The notes beneath the pieces are model-generated. The model was not told where the DNA came from. It saw only the letters and a list, made by a program, of their open reading frames with translations, and ran no database searches. The position numbers and the translations under genes are program-made. Shown here one piece after another: positions 8,068 through 17,438 of a stretch of DNA of 59,482 bases. Within the stretch, counting starts at the first letter, position 1. Every line of letters begins with the position of its first letter. Source of the DNA: Alphaproteobacteria bacterium (GTDB taxonomy: Bacteria; Pseudomonadota; Alphaproteobacteria; SP197); contig SHVY01000015.1 in NCBI GenBank assembly GCA_009694045.1, positions 1 to 59,482 of the forward strand, in the 5' to 3' direction.

Positions 8068-8830
8068 TGCGCGTAGCTCGGGTCCTTCGCGTCCAGCAGC
8101 GTCTTCATCTCGGCCAGGAAGGCCGCGGGGAAGCCCCGCGTGACGTTGGCCTCCCAATGTTGCGCGGTGCGCTCCGCCACCTCGGGCGAGAGGACGGAGA
8201 GCGGCTGGCCGGTGGAGTAGGCGAGCACCATGGTGCGGCACGAGCGCTCGAAGTAATAGAGGTCCTCGAACGCCTGGCGACGGTCGGGGCCGCGATCAGA
8301 ACGCCGTGATTGCCCATCAGCAGCCGGCGGCCGTTGCCGAGCGCCCGCGCCAGCCTCTCGCCCTCGGCCATCGCCTCGGCGAACCCGCCGTAGCTGAGAT
8401 CGACCGACACCCGGTTGTAGTAACGCGCGGAATTCTGGTCGATCGGCAGCAGAGTGGGATCGGCAAGGCTCGCCAGCGCGGTGGCGTACGGCGGGTGGAG
8501 GTGCAGGAGCACGCGCGCCTGGGGCAGCGCCGCGTGAATCGCGCCATGGATGCACCAGGACGAGGGGTCCGGCGCGTCGGGGCGCTTCATGGTCTCCGGA
8601 TCGTTCCCGTCGAGCGCCAGAAGGTCGCTCGCCCGGATGCGCGAGAAGTGCACCCACTTCGGGTTGATGAGAAACCGCTTGCCGTCGGGGCTGAGGGCCG
8701 CGCTGAAGTGGTTACCGACCGATTCGTGCCAGTCATGCTCGACCGCCAGGCGGAACGCCGCGGCCAAGTCCACCCGCAGCTCCCGCTCCGCCTCGCCGTC
8801 GCGCCCGTTCCGCTGCGCCGCCGTCGCCAT
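8064..8830 (-). pseudogene. Class II aldolase/adducin family protein, single-base frameshift
   Basis: The protein starts at ATG 8830 with WHESVGNHFSAALSPDG, then LLHLHPPYATAL (zinc His pair) and LLMGNHGVLIAAPTVA (third zinc His). Near 8276 one base is missing: the frame leaves the family, and the next frame continues AFEDLYYFERSCRTMVLAYS to the TGA at 8064. The intact paralogue at 33239-33970 has GESVAQAFENLYFLERTC at the same place, so restoring one C repairs the gene. It is either a young pseudogene or a sequencing indel. The TGA overlaps the cupin ATG, so the operon structure is preserved. Confidence 0.85.
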
Positions 8831-8880
8831 GACCTCGCTCCCATCGTTGCCGCGGGGTGAGTGTATACCAGGAGCGCGGG

Positions 8881-10056
8881 CTATGCCTGCTCGTCGAGCG
8901 GCGGGGCGGCGTCCGCACGGTGGGGGATGGCGATGTAGTCGCGCGACTGCATCTCGGCCAGGCGCGAGGCGGTGCGGGCGAATTCGAAGGACCCGTCACC
9001 CTCGCCGTACAGCTCGGCCGGGGCGGCCGCGGCGGTGCACAGAAGCTTCACCTTGTGCTCGTACAGCACGTCGATGAGGGTGATGAAGCGGCGGGCGGCG
9101 TTGCGGTCGTCGGCGGTCATGCGCGGCACCCGATCGAGCACCAGGGTGTGGAAGGTCCGCGCGAGGGCCAGGTAATCGGCCGGCCCCAGCGCCTCCTGGC
9201 AGAGATCGGCGAAGCCGGCCCGGGCGACGCCGCGCGCCGCGCGCGGCACCGTCAGCGTCCGGCCGTGGACGGCGATCGTCATCGGCGCCGGCATGTCGCC
9301 GCCGATCAGGTGGGCGAAATCGCGATCGAGCTGGGCCTCGGTTTCGGGCGTGAGCCCCACGAGAAACACCGGTACCTGGGCGAGGAAGGTGGAGCGGTAG
9401 TCGGTCGGCCCGTCGAGATGGAGCACGTCCAGTTTGGTCTTGACCAGGTCGATGAAGGGCAGGAACAACTCGCGGTTGAGGCCGCCCCAGTAGAGATCGT
9501 CGGGCGGGCGGTTCGAAGTGGCGACCACCACGACCCCCTCCTCAAACAGCCGGGTGAACAGGCGCCCGAGCACCATGGCGTCGGCGATGTCGGTCACCTG
9601 AAGCTCGTCGAAGCAGAGCAGCCAGACCTCGCTCGCCAGCCGGCGCGCGATCGGCGGGATGGCGTCGCGGGTGTGGGCGCCCGGGTTCTCTTCCCGGCGA
9701 TAGCGGTGCAGGCTGCCGTGGATTTCCTGCATGAAGGCGTGGAAGTGGACCCGGCGTTTCGCCTCCACGTGGCAGTGGGCGAAGAACAGATCCATCAGAA
9801 ATGACTTTCCCCGGCCGACGCCGCCGTGCAGGTAGAGGCCCGGGGGCGGCTCCGCGTGCCGCGTCCGGGCCAGCCAGCGCCGCACGCCCCGCCCCGCCGC
9901 CGGCCGGTAGCCGTGCAGGCGCAGGCCGAGGAGCTCGAGCTTCTCGACGCTGAGCTCCTGGGCCGGGTCATGGGCGATGTCGCCGGCCCGGCACAGGGCG
10001 CGGTAGGCGGCCATGGGCCCGGGAGCCGCGCCATTGGTCAATGCAGCACCTCGCAT
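8881..10056 (-). CDS. zapE: Cell division protein ZapE / AFG1-family ATPase
   Basis: P-loop ATPase of the AFG1/ZapE family, 391 aa, typical length. Walker A is GGVGRGKSF, followed by LMDLFFAHC; the HFHAFMQEIH segment, Walker B LLCFDELQVTDIADAM and the sensor region VVVATSNRPPDDLYWGGL are all present. In E. coli the family member ZapE acts at the division ring, and the mitochondrial AFG1 proteins aid protein quality control. The ATG at 10056 is the best start, giving MRGAALTNGAAPGP; longer starts lack family support. It stands alone between catabolic genes, with its start 35 bases from the stop of the upstream dehydrogenase. Confidence 0.92.
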   Translation of the reverse strand: MRGAALTNGAAPGPMAAYRALCRAGDIAHDPAQELSVEKLELLGLRLHGYRPAAGRGVRRWLARTRHAEPPPGLYLHGGVGRGKSFLMDLFFAHCHVEAKRRVHFHAFMQEIHGSLHRYRREENPGAHTRDAIPPIARRLASEVWLLCFDELQVTDIADAMVLGRLFTRLFEEGVVVVATSNRPPDDLYWGGLNRELFLPFIDLVKTKLDVLHLDGPTDYRSTFLAQVPVFLVGLTPETEAQLDRDFAHLIGGDMPAPMTIAVHGRTLTVPRAARGVARAGFADLCQEALGPADYLALARTFHTLVLDRVPRMTADDRNAARRFITLIDVLYEHKVKLLCTAAAAPAELYGEGDGSFEFARTASRLAEMQSRDYIAIPHRADAAPPLDEQA

Positions 10057-10090
10057 CGCCACAGAGTGACGGACGAACCTTACCGGAAGG

Positions 10091-11044
10091 TCACCGCGCC
10101 TTGCGGGTGGCCCGCGCCTTGGTGGCCATGAAGGCGCCGACGCAGGCATCGCGGTAGGCCTCGAGCTCGCGCACCGAGCGGCCCGCGGCCTCGGCCTTGG
10201 TGCCGCTGATCAACAGGCGCCGCACCCTGGGCGTGAGCTTCGGCGGTTTCAGCGTCGTCCACTTGCCGAGCGCCATGCCGAACTGCTTGAGCGTCGCCGT
10301 CATGCCGCCCTCGCCGCCGGTCAGATGCCAGGTGAGGAAGGGGCCCATGGCCGCCCAGCGCAGGCCGGGTCCCTCGGCGATCGCCACGTCGATGTCCTCG
10401 GGCGAGCACACGCCGCGCGCCACCAGGTTCACGCATTCGACCCAGATCGCATCCTGCAGCCGGTTGGCGAGGAAGCCGGGCACCTCCTTGCGCAGGAGCA
10501 GGGGCCGCTTGCCGATCGCGGCGTAGAACGTCATCGCCCAGGCGAGGACGCGTTGGTCGGTCTTGCGGCCGCCGAGAATCTCGACCAGCGGGATCAGGTA
10601 GGGCGGGTTGAAGGGATGCGCCACCAGGAAACGTTCGGGGTTCTTCATGCCACGGGCGATGCGCGAGGGCAGCAGCCCCGAGGTGCTGGAGGCGATCACC
10701 GCGTCCGGCCGGGCGGCCTTGTCGAGGCGGGCGAGCAGCTTGATCTTCAGGGCCTCGTTCTCGGTCGCGTTCTCCTGGACGAACTGGGCGTCGGCCAGGG
10801 CCTCCTCGGGCGTGGCGACGAAGGCGAGGCGCTGCGGCCGGCGGCCCTTGGCGAGGCCGAGGGCGACCATCTTCGGCCAGATCTTCGCGAGCTGGGCATC
10901 GAGCTTCGCGGCCGCGTCGGGCGCCGGGTCCCAGGCCGTGACGGTCATGCCGCGGGCGAGAAACAGGGCCGTCCAGGCCGAACCAATCGTGCCCGTGCCG
11001 ATCACCGCCGCACGCTTCACCTTGTCCGCAGCCGGACGTGCCAT
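10091..11044 (-). CDS. 3-hydroxyacyl-CoA dehydrogenase family protein (L-carnitine dehydrogenase-like)
   Basis: NAD-dependent dehydrogenase of 317 aa. The Rossmann motif IGTGTIGSAW is near residue 15, QENATENEALK and ASSTSGLLPS form the cofactor/substrate region, VAHPFNPPYLIPLVEI carries the catalytic His-Pro segment, and KEVPGFLANRLQDAIW follows. Length and motifs match short 3-hydroxyacyl-CoA or L-carnitine dehydrogenases rather than the long FadB/FadJ type. GGGAGG lies before ATG 11044. The gene could form a transcript with zapE downstream (35 bases). The exact substrate is uncertain. Confidence 0.85.
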   Translation of the reverse strand: MARPAADKVKRAAVIGTGTIGSAWTALFLARGMTVTAWDPAPDAAAKLDAQLAKIWPKMVALGLAKGRRPQRLAFVATPEEALADAQFVQENATENEALKIKLLARLDKAARPDAVIASSTSGLLPSRIARGMKNPERFLVAHPFNPPYLIPLVEILGGRKTDQRVLAWAMTFYAAIGKRPLLLRKEVPGFLANRLQDAIWVECVNLVARGVCSPEDIDVAIAEGPGLRWAAMGPFLTWHLTGGEGGMTATLKQFGMALGKWTTLKPPKLTPRVRRLLISGTKAEAAGRSVRELEAYRDACVGAFMATKARATRKAR

Positions 11045-11109
11045 GCCGATCCTCCCCTCGCCGGTTCGCGCGCGTATCTTAGAACACGATTCGATCCGGT
11101 GGAACCACC

Positions 11110-11152
11110 CCTCCCCCAACCCCCTCCCCTCGCGGGAGGGGGTTGGGGGAGG
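11110..11152. repeat. Palindromic intergenic repeat
   Basis: Near-perfect inverted repeat CCTCCCCCAACCCCCTCCC / GGGAGGGGGTTGGGGGAGG around CTCGC. It sits in the gap between the 3-hydroxyacyl-CoA dehydrogenase start and the end of the RTX-like remnant. The flanks TAGAACACGATTCGAT on the left and ATCGATTCGAATTAG on the right are themselves partly complementary, so the whole unit is a longer imperfect palindrome of about 100 bases. Confidence 0.7.
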
Positions 11153-11188
11153 AGGTCGCATCGATTCGAATTAGTCCGCGACCCGCCC

Positions 11189-12605
11189 CTACGCCTGGAT
11201 GCCGGTCTGGGTGATGTCGGTATCCACTGCCAGGGTGGCTTCGCCGTTGGTGTAGAGGGTGTAGCCGGTCAGCCGCCGGTACCGGCGGCGCCAGCGCCCC
11301 AGCCGGTGTCGCCGGTGATGACCGCGTCGCCGGCATTGTCGTCGACCCGAAGGGTGTTGGACGTGTCGGACAGGTTGAGCAGGTCGCGCAGCTCCAGGGT
11401 CAGGTTGACGTTGCCGATCGTGTTGAGGGCGATGATCTCGAAGCCTTCGACCACGTTGTAGTGGGCGGTGTCGTTGTACGTGGTGAGGTCGAGGTCGCCG
11501 CCCAGGGCGAGGGTGTCGGCGCCGCTGCCGCCGTCCACCCGTTGCGTGTCGGTCGCGTCGAAGGTGATCGTGTCGTCGCCGGCGCCGCCGACGAGCACGT
11601 CGTCGTCCGCGCCGCCGTCGAGGATGTCGTTGCCGAGGCCGCCGACCAGGATCTGGTCACCGGCCCCGCCGGTCAGCAAGTCGTCCCCGGTGGTGCCGTC
11701 GTCATCGACCACCCGCGAGAAGTCGGTGCCGAAGATCACGTAGCTTTCGCCGGCATTAACTTGGGTACCCACGTCGGCGAATCCCGCGCCGACGATCAGG
11801 TCGTCGTACCCATCGCCGTTGATGTCGCCGGCGCCCGCGACGGCCAACCCGGAATTGTCGCCCTGATCCACGCCATCCAGGCGGAAGCCCTGCGTGGCGT
11901 TGAGGCGCGCCAGATCGACGAAGGCAACGGGGCTGGCCCCGGACAGATCGAGGTTCAGGTCGGAGAAGCTCAGGACTTCCGTGTTCGTGAGGGTGTCGGT
12001 GCCATCGGCCCCGGTGACCGTCGTCGTCGCGCCGATGGTGATCGTGGCGTCCGCGAGCGCGTCGCTGAACACGCCGGCGTCGCGGACGCCCGCGCCACCG
12101 TCGAGCGTGTCGTTGCCATCGCCGCCGACCAGGCTGTCGTCACCGGCTTCGCCCAGCAGTCGGTCGTTGCCGCCACCGCCCAGGAGCCGGTCGTTGCCCG
12201 CATTGCCGGTAAGGGCGTTGAGGCCGCCGTTGCCGGTGATGACGTTGTTGCCGGTGTTGCCCGTCCCGTTCGCATTGGCGGAGCCCGTGAGGATCAGGTT
12301 TTAGACGTTGGCGGCGAGGGTCAGGGTCACCGAACTCTGCACCGTGTCGGTGCCCTGGCCGGTCAGCTCGATCGTCCGATCGCCGAGGGAGCCGACGATG
12401 TAGAGGTCGTTGCCCGCCCCGCCGGTCATCGAGTCGTTGCAGCCTTCGCCCTCGAGTAGGTCGTCGCGGTGCCACCCAGCAGCACGTCGTTGCCGAGCCG
12501 TCCAATGAGCCGATCGTTGCCGCCGCGGCCATCAAGGGTATCGATGGCGTTGGTCCCCGTAAGGGTGTTGTTGCCGGCGTTACCGTTTTTCACGGCCATG
12601 GGCAT
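11189..12605 (-). pseudogene. RTX-type calcium-binding repeat protein with FG-GAP segment, broken
   Basis: The protein starts MPMAVKNGNAGNNTLTGTNA at 12605 and runs through glycine-Asp nonapeptides (GNDRLIGRLGNDVLLGG). The frame slips near 12475; the next frame has SMTGGAGNDLYIVGSLGD, then a TAA at 12301-12303 inside the usual NVENLILTG block (Glu codon changed), more repeats, an FG-GAP-like DINGDGYDDLIVGAG segment, and VGGLGNDILDGGADDDVLVG. A third slip near 11280 is needed to reach the tail YTLYTNGEATLAVDTDI and the TAG at 11189. Such proteins are secreted by type I systems and fold on calcium. With two frameshifts and one nonsense codon it is unlikely to be functional. Confidence 0.8.
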
Positions 12606-13718
12606 GCTCCTCAAAACCGGCAGGGCCGGCCCATCGTCGGGGCCGGCCTGTTTCGCTGCAAGACGTTACCAGAAACGATGCAAGGACAATGCCACGGACT
12701 GTGGTTAAATCGTTGAATTCCGAGATAAAATCGCCCGAAATCGGCGCCCGGCGCATCGGGGCATGGTCCCGCGCCAGGGTCAGGGCCGCCGTGAAGTGGC
12801 CCTTGGGCACCACGAAACGGTTAAGCGCCGGCAAGCGCCAACCCGCGACCAGCGCGACGCCCCCGGAGTAGGGCGTGATCGTGTCGGCATCCGCCAGCAG
12901 GGAGACCACACGATCGGCCGGAATCGCGGGCGCCGGAAGCGGATCGGCGAGCCCTAGCCACGGCGCCAGGGCGGCGGCCGTCCATCCGGACCCGGCGAGG
13001 GCGGCACCGATGCCGATGCCCTTGGCCAGGGTACTGTCGCGCAATGCCTCACCGAGCCGGCCGTGGTGGGTCAGCAGCAGGACGGCGTCGGGGCGGCACG
13101 CCACCGGCCAGCAATCGGCGTGGCGGGCCACGAGCTGGGCCACGAACGAGCCCAAGCTGATGCCGGCGAGGCCCACGGCGCCGCCCCAGCGCCCGCGGCA
13201 CCAGGCGATGGCGACGGCGGCTTCGCGCGCCTGGGCGGCCAACAGGCGCACGGGACCAGCGGTGCCGTGCCGAGGAAGGGCTCGCTGCCATACCAGCCCG
13301 CAAGGGCGCGCCGCCCATGCCACGGAGAGGTCAGCTCGACCGCGCGCAGGCCGGCCTTGGCGAAGGCCTCGGCGGTGCCGATACTCGTGCGCCACAGTTC
13401 GCCCTCGACCATCAGGCCCTGACCGAGGACGACGGTGGCGACGGCCCCCTCCTCCGGTTCCACCACCCGGGCCGTCACGACGTCCCCGAGATCGGGCGAC
13501 GCGAACCGCAGCCAGGAAATGCGCTGCCCGGCGACCGTGAAGCCATGCGAGGGCCGCACCTCGGCCGGCGGCGGCGCCCCATAGAGCCGCTCGGCCGTCG
13601 GGATTCCACCGAAGTGCGCAAGCATCGCGGCCGGCGTCGGCACGTCCCAGCGGATCATCGATACCTGGCCCCGCGGCAGAAACGGGGCGAAGCGATCGAA
13701 CCAGGGCCGCGCGAGCAC
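12580..13718 (-). pseudogene. Alpha/beta hydrolase family protein, frameshifted
   Basis: The first frame holds RPWFDRFAPFLPRG, GQGLMVEGELWRTSIG and VELTSPWHGRR. Near 13258 it slips into a second frame with LLAAQAREAAVAIAW and the nucleophile elbow GISLGSFVAQLV (GxSxG), then LADADTITPYSGG (acid residue region) and VVPKGHFTAAL (His). The arrangement resembles large alpha/beta hydrolases annotated as ABHD18-like. The true start is unclear (GTG 13718 or upstream, next to the ABC exporter stop at 13790). The formal stop at 12580 runs into the RTX gene start, so the C-terminus may be damaged too. Confidence 0.65.
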
Positions 13719-13789
13719 GGCACCGAGCGGCGATTCGACGAGGGTGCGGAGGCGATCCTCGCCCGGCGCGCGGTCGAGGCGCGGCCCGC

Positions 13790-15526
13790 TCAGGTGGGTA
13801 CGATGGTCGGCGCGACCAGGCGACCGACGCCGTCCTCGCCCGGCTGGATCTCCAGGCGCCGGTCGTGGTGCTGGGCCAGGCCCGGACGGTGCGCGATGCT
13901 GACCACCGTGGTCTCGGGCAGGCGCTGGCGCAGCAGGCGATAGAGCCGATCCTCCATCTCCGTATCGAGCGCGGACGTGGCCTCGTCGAGGAACAGCCAA
14001 TCGGGGCGAATGAGCAGCGCACGGGCGAAGGCGATGCGCTGCTGCTCGCCGGGCGAGAGCTGCAGGGACCAGTTCAGCGTCTCGTCGAGGCGGTCCACCA
14101 GCGCGTCGAGGCCGGTCTGGACCAAGGCCTCGCGGATCGCCGAATCCGGAAACCGATCGCCCCGTTCGGGATAGGCCACGACGTCGCGCAAGCAGCCGAC
14201 CGGAAGATAGGGGCGTTGCGGCAGGAACAACGTCCGCCCCTCGGCCGGCACCTGGACCTCGCCGGCGCCGAACGGCCAGATGCCGGCGATGACCCGGAAC
14301 AACGTGCTCTTGCCCGAGCCGGACGGGCCAGCCAGCAGCACCCGCTCGCCGGGGCTGAACGACGCGCCCGCCGCGCCGACGAGGGCGCGACCATCGGGCA
14401 GAGCCACATCCACGGCATCGAGCCGAACCGATGCGCCGGCGGATGGCGCGACGCGGATCGTCGTGGCACCCGGTTCACCCGCGCGGGCGAGGGCGGCGCG
14501 GAAGCCCGTGAGCCGGTCCACGGTCGCCTTGTATTCGGCCAGCGTTGTGTAGGCATCGACGAACCAGGAGAGCGCGCCCTGAACCTGGCCGAAGGCCTGC
14601 GCCGTCTGGAACAGGATGCCGAGGGGAGCCCCGCCCGAGAAGTAGCGCGGCGCCGCCACCACATAGGGGAAGATGATGGCGATCTGGCTGTACGCGGACG
14701 TCAGCATGTTGACGTGCTTCTGCCGGCGCATGATCGCCCGCCAGTTGTCGAGCACGTTCTTGAACCGCTGGGCGAACGTGCGGGCCTCGTCGGCCTCGCC
14801 GTGGTAGAGCGCCACGCCCTCGGCATTCTCGCGGAAGCGGACCAGGGCATAGCGGAAATCCGCCTCGAACCGCTGCTTGTTGAAACTCAGAGCCGCGAGC
14901 GGTTGGCCGACCCGGTGGGTGAGCCAGGTGCCGAGGATGGCGTAGACGACGGCGACCCACATCATGAAACCGGGGATCGCGAGTTCGCGGTCGCCGATCG
15001 GGATCGTCATGTCCTTCGACAATCCCCAGAGGATCGTCATGAACGACACCAGGGTCACGACCTCGCGCAGGAGGCTGAGGCTCAGGAAGATGGTATTCTC
15101 GACGAACAGGCGCAGATCCTCGGCGATGCGCTGGTCCGGGTTGTCGGCGGTCCCGCCCGCGAGCTGCATCCGGTAGTAGGACCGGTCCTTCAGCCATTCG
15201 TCGATGAACCGGGTGGTGAGCCAGCGCCGCCAGCGGATCTGCAGCATCTGGTTGAGGTAGATGCGGTAGATGAAGACCGCGATGAAAATCGACGCGAGGA
15301 TGAAGAAACGCAAGAGCTGGTGAAAGAACGCGTCCTGGTCCTTCGCCTCCAGAGAATTGTAGAACAGGTTGTTCCAGTCGTTGAACAGGACGCTCAGGTA
15401 GACCTGCCCGAGGTTGAGGACGACGATCACGGCGAGGAGACCCCGCGCCGACCAGCGCTCCTCGGAGAACCAGTAGGGGCGGGTCAGGAGCCAGACGTCG
15501 CGCAGGAATGCGCCGATTCGGTTCAT
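13790..15526 (-). CDS. SbmA/BacA/YddA-type ABC transporter, fused membrane and ATPase domains
   Basis: Protein of 578 aa with an N-terminal membrane domain of the SbmA/BacA class (LTRPYWFSEERWSARGLL, FNDWNNLFYNSLEAKD, helices through about residue 300) and a C-terminal ATPase: Walker A GPSGSGKSTLFRVIAG, signature LSPGEQQRIAFARAL, Walker B WLFLDEATSALD and IAHR switch His. Relatives import peptides, B12 or very-long-chain acyl-CoA. The Pro in LSPGEQQR is usual for this subfamily. The ATG at 15526 lies 13 bases beyond the stop of the SelA-like gene upstream, so they are probably cotranscribed. The substrate is unknown. Confidence 0.9.
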   Translation of the reverse strand: MNRIGAFLRDVWLLTRPYWFSEERWSARGLLAVIVVLNLGQVYLSVLFNDWNNLFYNSLEAKDQDAFFHQLLRFFILASIFIAVFIYRIYLNQMLQIRWRRWLTTRFIDEWLKDRSYYRMQLAGGTADNPDQRIAEDLRLFVENTIFLSLSLLREVVTLVSFMTILWGLSKDMTIPIGDRELAIPGFMMWVAVVYAILGTWLTHRVGQPLAALSFNKQRFEADFRYALVRFRENAEGVALYHGEADEARTFAQRFKNVLDNWRAIMRRQKHVNMLTSAYSQIAIIFPYVVAAPRYFSGGAPLGILFQTAQAFGQVQGALSWFVDAYTTLAEYKATVDRLTGFRAALARAGEPGATTIRVAPSAGASVRLDAVDVALPDGRALVGAAGASFSPGERVLLAGPSGSGKSTLFRVIAGIWPFGAGEVQVPAEGRTLFLPQRPYLPVGCLRDVVAYPERGDRFPDSAIREALVQTGLDALVDRLDETLNWSLQLSPGEQQRIAFARALLIRPDWLFLDEATSALDTEMEDRLYRLLRQRLPETTVVSIAHRPGLAQHHDRRLEIQPGEDGVGRLVAPTIVPT

Positions 15527-15539
15527 GCGAGCCGTCTCC

Positions 15540-16748
15540 TCATGCCACGCCGGTCAGTAGCTGACGCACCCGGCGGGCGACGATCGCGGGTTCGCCGTCA
15601 CCCAGGCAGGCGGGGCCGAACAGGACGATCCCGTCGTCGACCCGCGAAGGGTCCACGTGGATGCTGGGATCGCCGTCCTGCAGGGTCTTCGCCAGGGCAA
15701 GCGCGGTGGTGCGCGCCGCCGCCTCGTCGAGGGCGAGCTCGACCATCGGCACCGGGCGGCGGGGTTCGTCGAGCACCCGCACCACGGCGTTGTTCAGTCC
15801 CTCGAGTCCCTTCGCGAGCTCGTTGGCGAGGCGCAGCCAACGGGCGCGGGGAGCGGCATCGCCTTCGGCGATGAACAGCGCGAGCGCCGTCACCAGGCCG
15901 ACGATCTCCTCCTTGCCGACCTTGCAGGGTCGGCCGATGCCGTGCTGCGGCGCACCGGGCAGCAGGGACTTGTCGATCAACGCCGCCGGCGGCGACCACT
16001 GGTCGAAGATCACATCCATGTCCAGATGCTGCAACGCCGCGGCCATGATCAGGTCGCGCCGGCCGCACAGGATGCCGCTGGCCTGGGGCCCGCCGATCGC
16101 CTTGCCGCCGCTGTAGGCGACCAGGTCGGCGCCCTCGGCGATGAAGCGCCGCAGGTTTTCGCGCGGGGGAAGCTGGGCCGCGGCATCGACGACGACCGGC
16201 ACGCCCCGGGCGCGGGCGACCCGGACCAGATCGGGCAGCCGGGGCCGCGCCTCGGGGGTCGCGACGTAGAAGATCGCCGCGGTGCGCTCGCCGATCGCAT
16301 CGGCGAACTCCCAGGCCTCGGCGTCGCGCACGCCGGCCCCGGCGTAACGATCGGCGAGGCCGACCTCGACCAGACGGACGCCTACGCCGCGCACGGCATG
16401 GTCGTAGAAGTTGCGCTGGCTGCGGGCGACCAGGACTTCGTCGCGCATGCCGGCGAGATCCGGAAGCCGGTTCATCCGCCCGGGATCAATCCCGGTGACA
16501 CAGGCGGCGGTGCCGAGCAGCAGGCCGGCCGCGGCGCCCGAGGTGACGTAGCCGGCCTCGGCTCCGGTCGCCGCCGCGATCAGGGCGCCGGCGCGGGCTT
16601 GCAGCTCGGCGATGTCGACGCAGAAGCCAGCGGCCTCGGCCATGGCGGCGGCGGCCTCCGGCCGCATCACCCCGCCGGACAGCCTGGTCGACGGCCCCTT
16701 GGCGTTGATGATGGTGCGCACCCCGAGGCGCTGGTAGACGTTGGGCAT
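15540..16748 (-). CDS. SelA/DgaE-like PLP-dependent enzyme
   Basis: Fold-type I PLP enzyme of 402 aa. It resembles the group annotated as L-seryl-tRNA(Sec) selenium transferase-related or DgaE-type ammonia-lyase. Visible marks are VYQRLGVRTIINAKGPSTRL, GYVTSGAAAGLLLGTAACV, VPVVVDAAAQLPP (PLP-pyridine Asp) and VAYSGGKAIGGPQASG with the Schiff-base Lys, then GRPCKVGKEEIVGLV. No selenocysteine machinery is seen nearby, so a lyase acting on an amino acid or amino sugar derivative is more likely than a role in tRNA(Sec). It sits just downstream of VapC in the hydantoinase/DUF917 unit. Confidence 0.85.
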   Translation of the reverse strand: MPNVYQRLGVRTIINAKGPSTRLSGGVMRPEAAAAMAEAAGFCVDIAELQARAGALIAAATGAEAGYVTSGAAAGLLLGTAACVTGIDPGRMNRLPDLAGMRDEVLVARSQRNFYDHAVRGVGVRLVEVGLADRYAGAGVRDAEAWEFADAIGERTAAIFYVATPEARPRLPDLVRVARARGVPVVVDAAAQLPPRENLRRFIAEGADLVAYSGGKAIGGPQASGILCGRRDLIMAAALQHLDMDVIFDQWSPPAALIDKSLLPGAPQHGIGRPCKVGKEEIVGLVTALALFIAEGDAAPRARWLRLANELAKGLEGLNNAVVRVLDEPRRPVPMVELALDEAAARTTALALAKTLQDGDPSIHVDPSRVDDGIVLFGPACLGDGEPAIVARRVRQLLTGVA

Positions 16749-16763
16749 CGCCGGGTGTCTCCC

Positions 16764-17183
16764 CTATCTCCGACTCATGGTCCGCACACCGGACGCGGCG
16801 GCGGCTTTCGTCAAGCGGATATCCCGGGTCGCCAAGGGAAGGTTCTCGCGCATCGCCAGGAGCAGGTAGCTCGCATCATAGAGCGACAGCCCGGTGCGGC
16901 GAGCACAGCGCAGAAGGTCTTCTTCCGGCAGCGTCGAACGTCCCATGGCCACGACGATCGAGAGCTCGCCCAGAAACGCGAGGAAGCGCGCCGAGCGTAC
17001 CTCGGTCAGTCGCCGGGCTCGCTCCGCGACGAGGAGAACGTTGCCCACCTCCAACGCCCAGATCGCGGGCACCGACGCGCCGTCGCGGCCCACCTCTTCG
17101 AGGGCGTGCTCGGATTGAGCATCGGCCTCGTCGTCAAAACACCATGCCATGGTCATCGAGCAATCGAGGACGACGCGCGTCAT
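16764..17183 (-). CDS. PIN-domain ribonuclease toxin, VapC-like
   Basis: PIN-domain protein of 139 aa, the usual VapC length. The acidic metal-binding residues are Asp7 (VVLDCSMTMAW), Glu45 (WALEVGNVLL), Asp103 (SLYDASYLLLA) and Asp121 (ATRDIRLTKAA). VapC toxins cleave specific RNAs when not held by the antitoxin. Its ATG at 17183 overlaps the antitoxin stop at 17180 (ATGA), the standard coupled arrangement. The pair lies inside the hydantoinase gene cluster rather than in a mobile region. Confidence 0.9.
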   Translation of the reverse strand: MTRVVLDCSMTMAWCFDDEADAQSEHALEEVGRDGASVPAIWALEVGNVLLVAERARRLTEVRSARFLAFLGELSIVVAMGRSTLPEEDLLRCARRTGLSLYDASYLLLAMRENLPLATRDIRLTKAAAASGVRTMSRR

Positions 17184-17419
17184 CGACGGCCTTCCTCGAT
17201 CATGTCCCGGACCTTGAGACCACGCAGCCGATTGCCCTTGCGAAACTTCCTGAGCTCGGCGATGACCGTCGCCGCGTCGCGCCTGGGCACCTGTCCAGCG
17301 GGAACCAGTTCGGCCAGGGCGACGCCGTGATGGGTGATGGTGAAGCGCTCGCCCTTGGCCACGCGTTTCAGCAGTGCCGAGAACTTGGTCCTCGCCTCAT
17401 AGGCGCCGATGTCCGCCAT
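17180..17419 (-). CDS. Phd/YefM-type antitoxin
   Basis: Small antitoxin, 79 aa, starting at ATG 17419. The N-terminal DNA-binding part, MADIGAYEARTKFSALLKRV then FTITHHGVALAELVP, is the Phd/YefM pattern (residues 1-45). The C-terminal charged tail (ELRKFRKGNRL, RDMIEEGRR) would bind the toxin. It probably represses its own operon. The start lies 20 bases after the stop of hydantoinase A (17439), so transcription from the catabolic operon may run into the toxin-antitoxin pair. Confidence 0.9.
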   Translation of the reverse strand: MADIGAYEARTKFSALLKRVAKGERFTITHHGVALAELVPAGQVPRRDAATVIAELRKFRKGNRLRGLKVRDMIEEGRR

Positions 17420-17438
17420 GGTCGCGACTCCCGTTCGA

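Noticed and set aside
15540..16748. Selenocysteine synthase (selA) for the PLP enzyme
   Set aside because: Only about 400 aa with no selB, selC or selD nearby; the sequence fits the SelA-like lyase group better.
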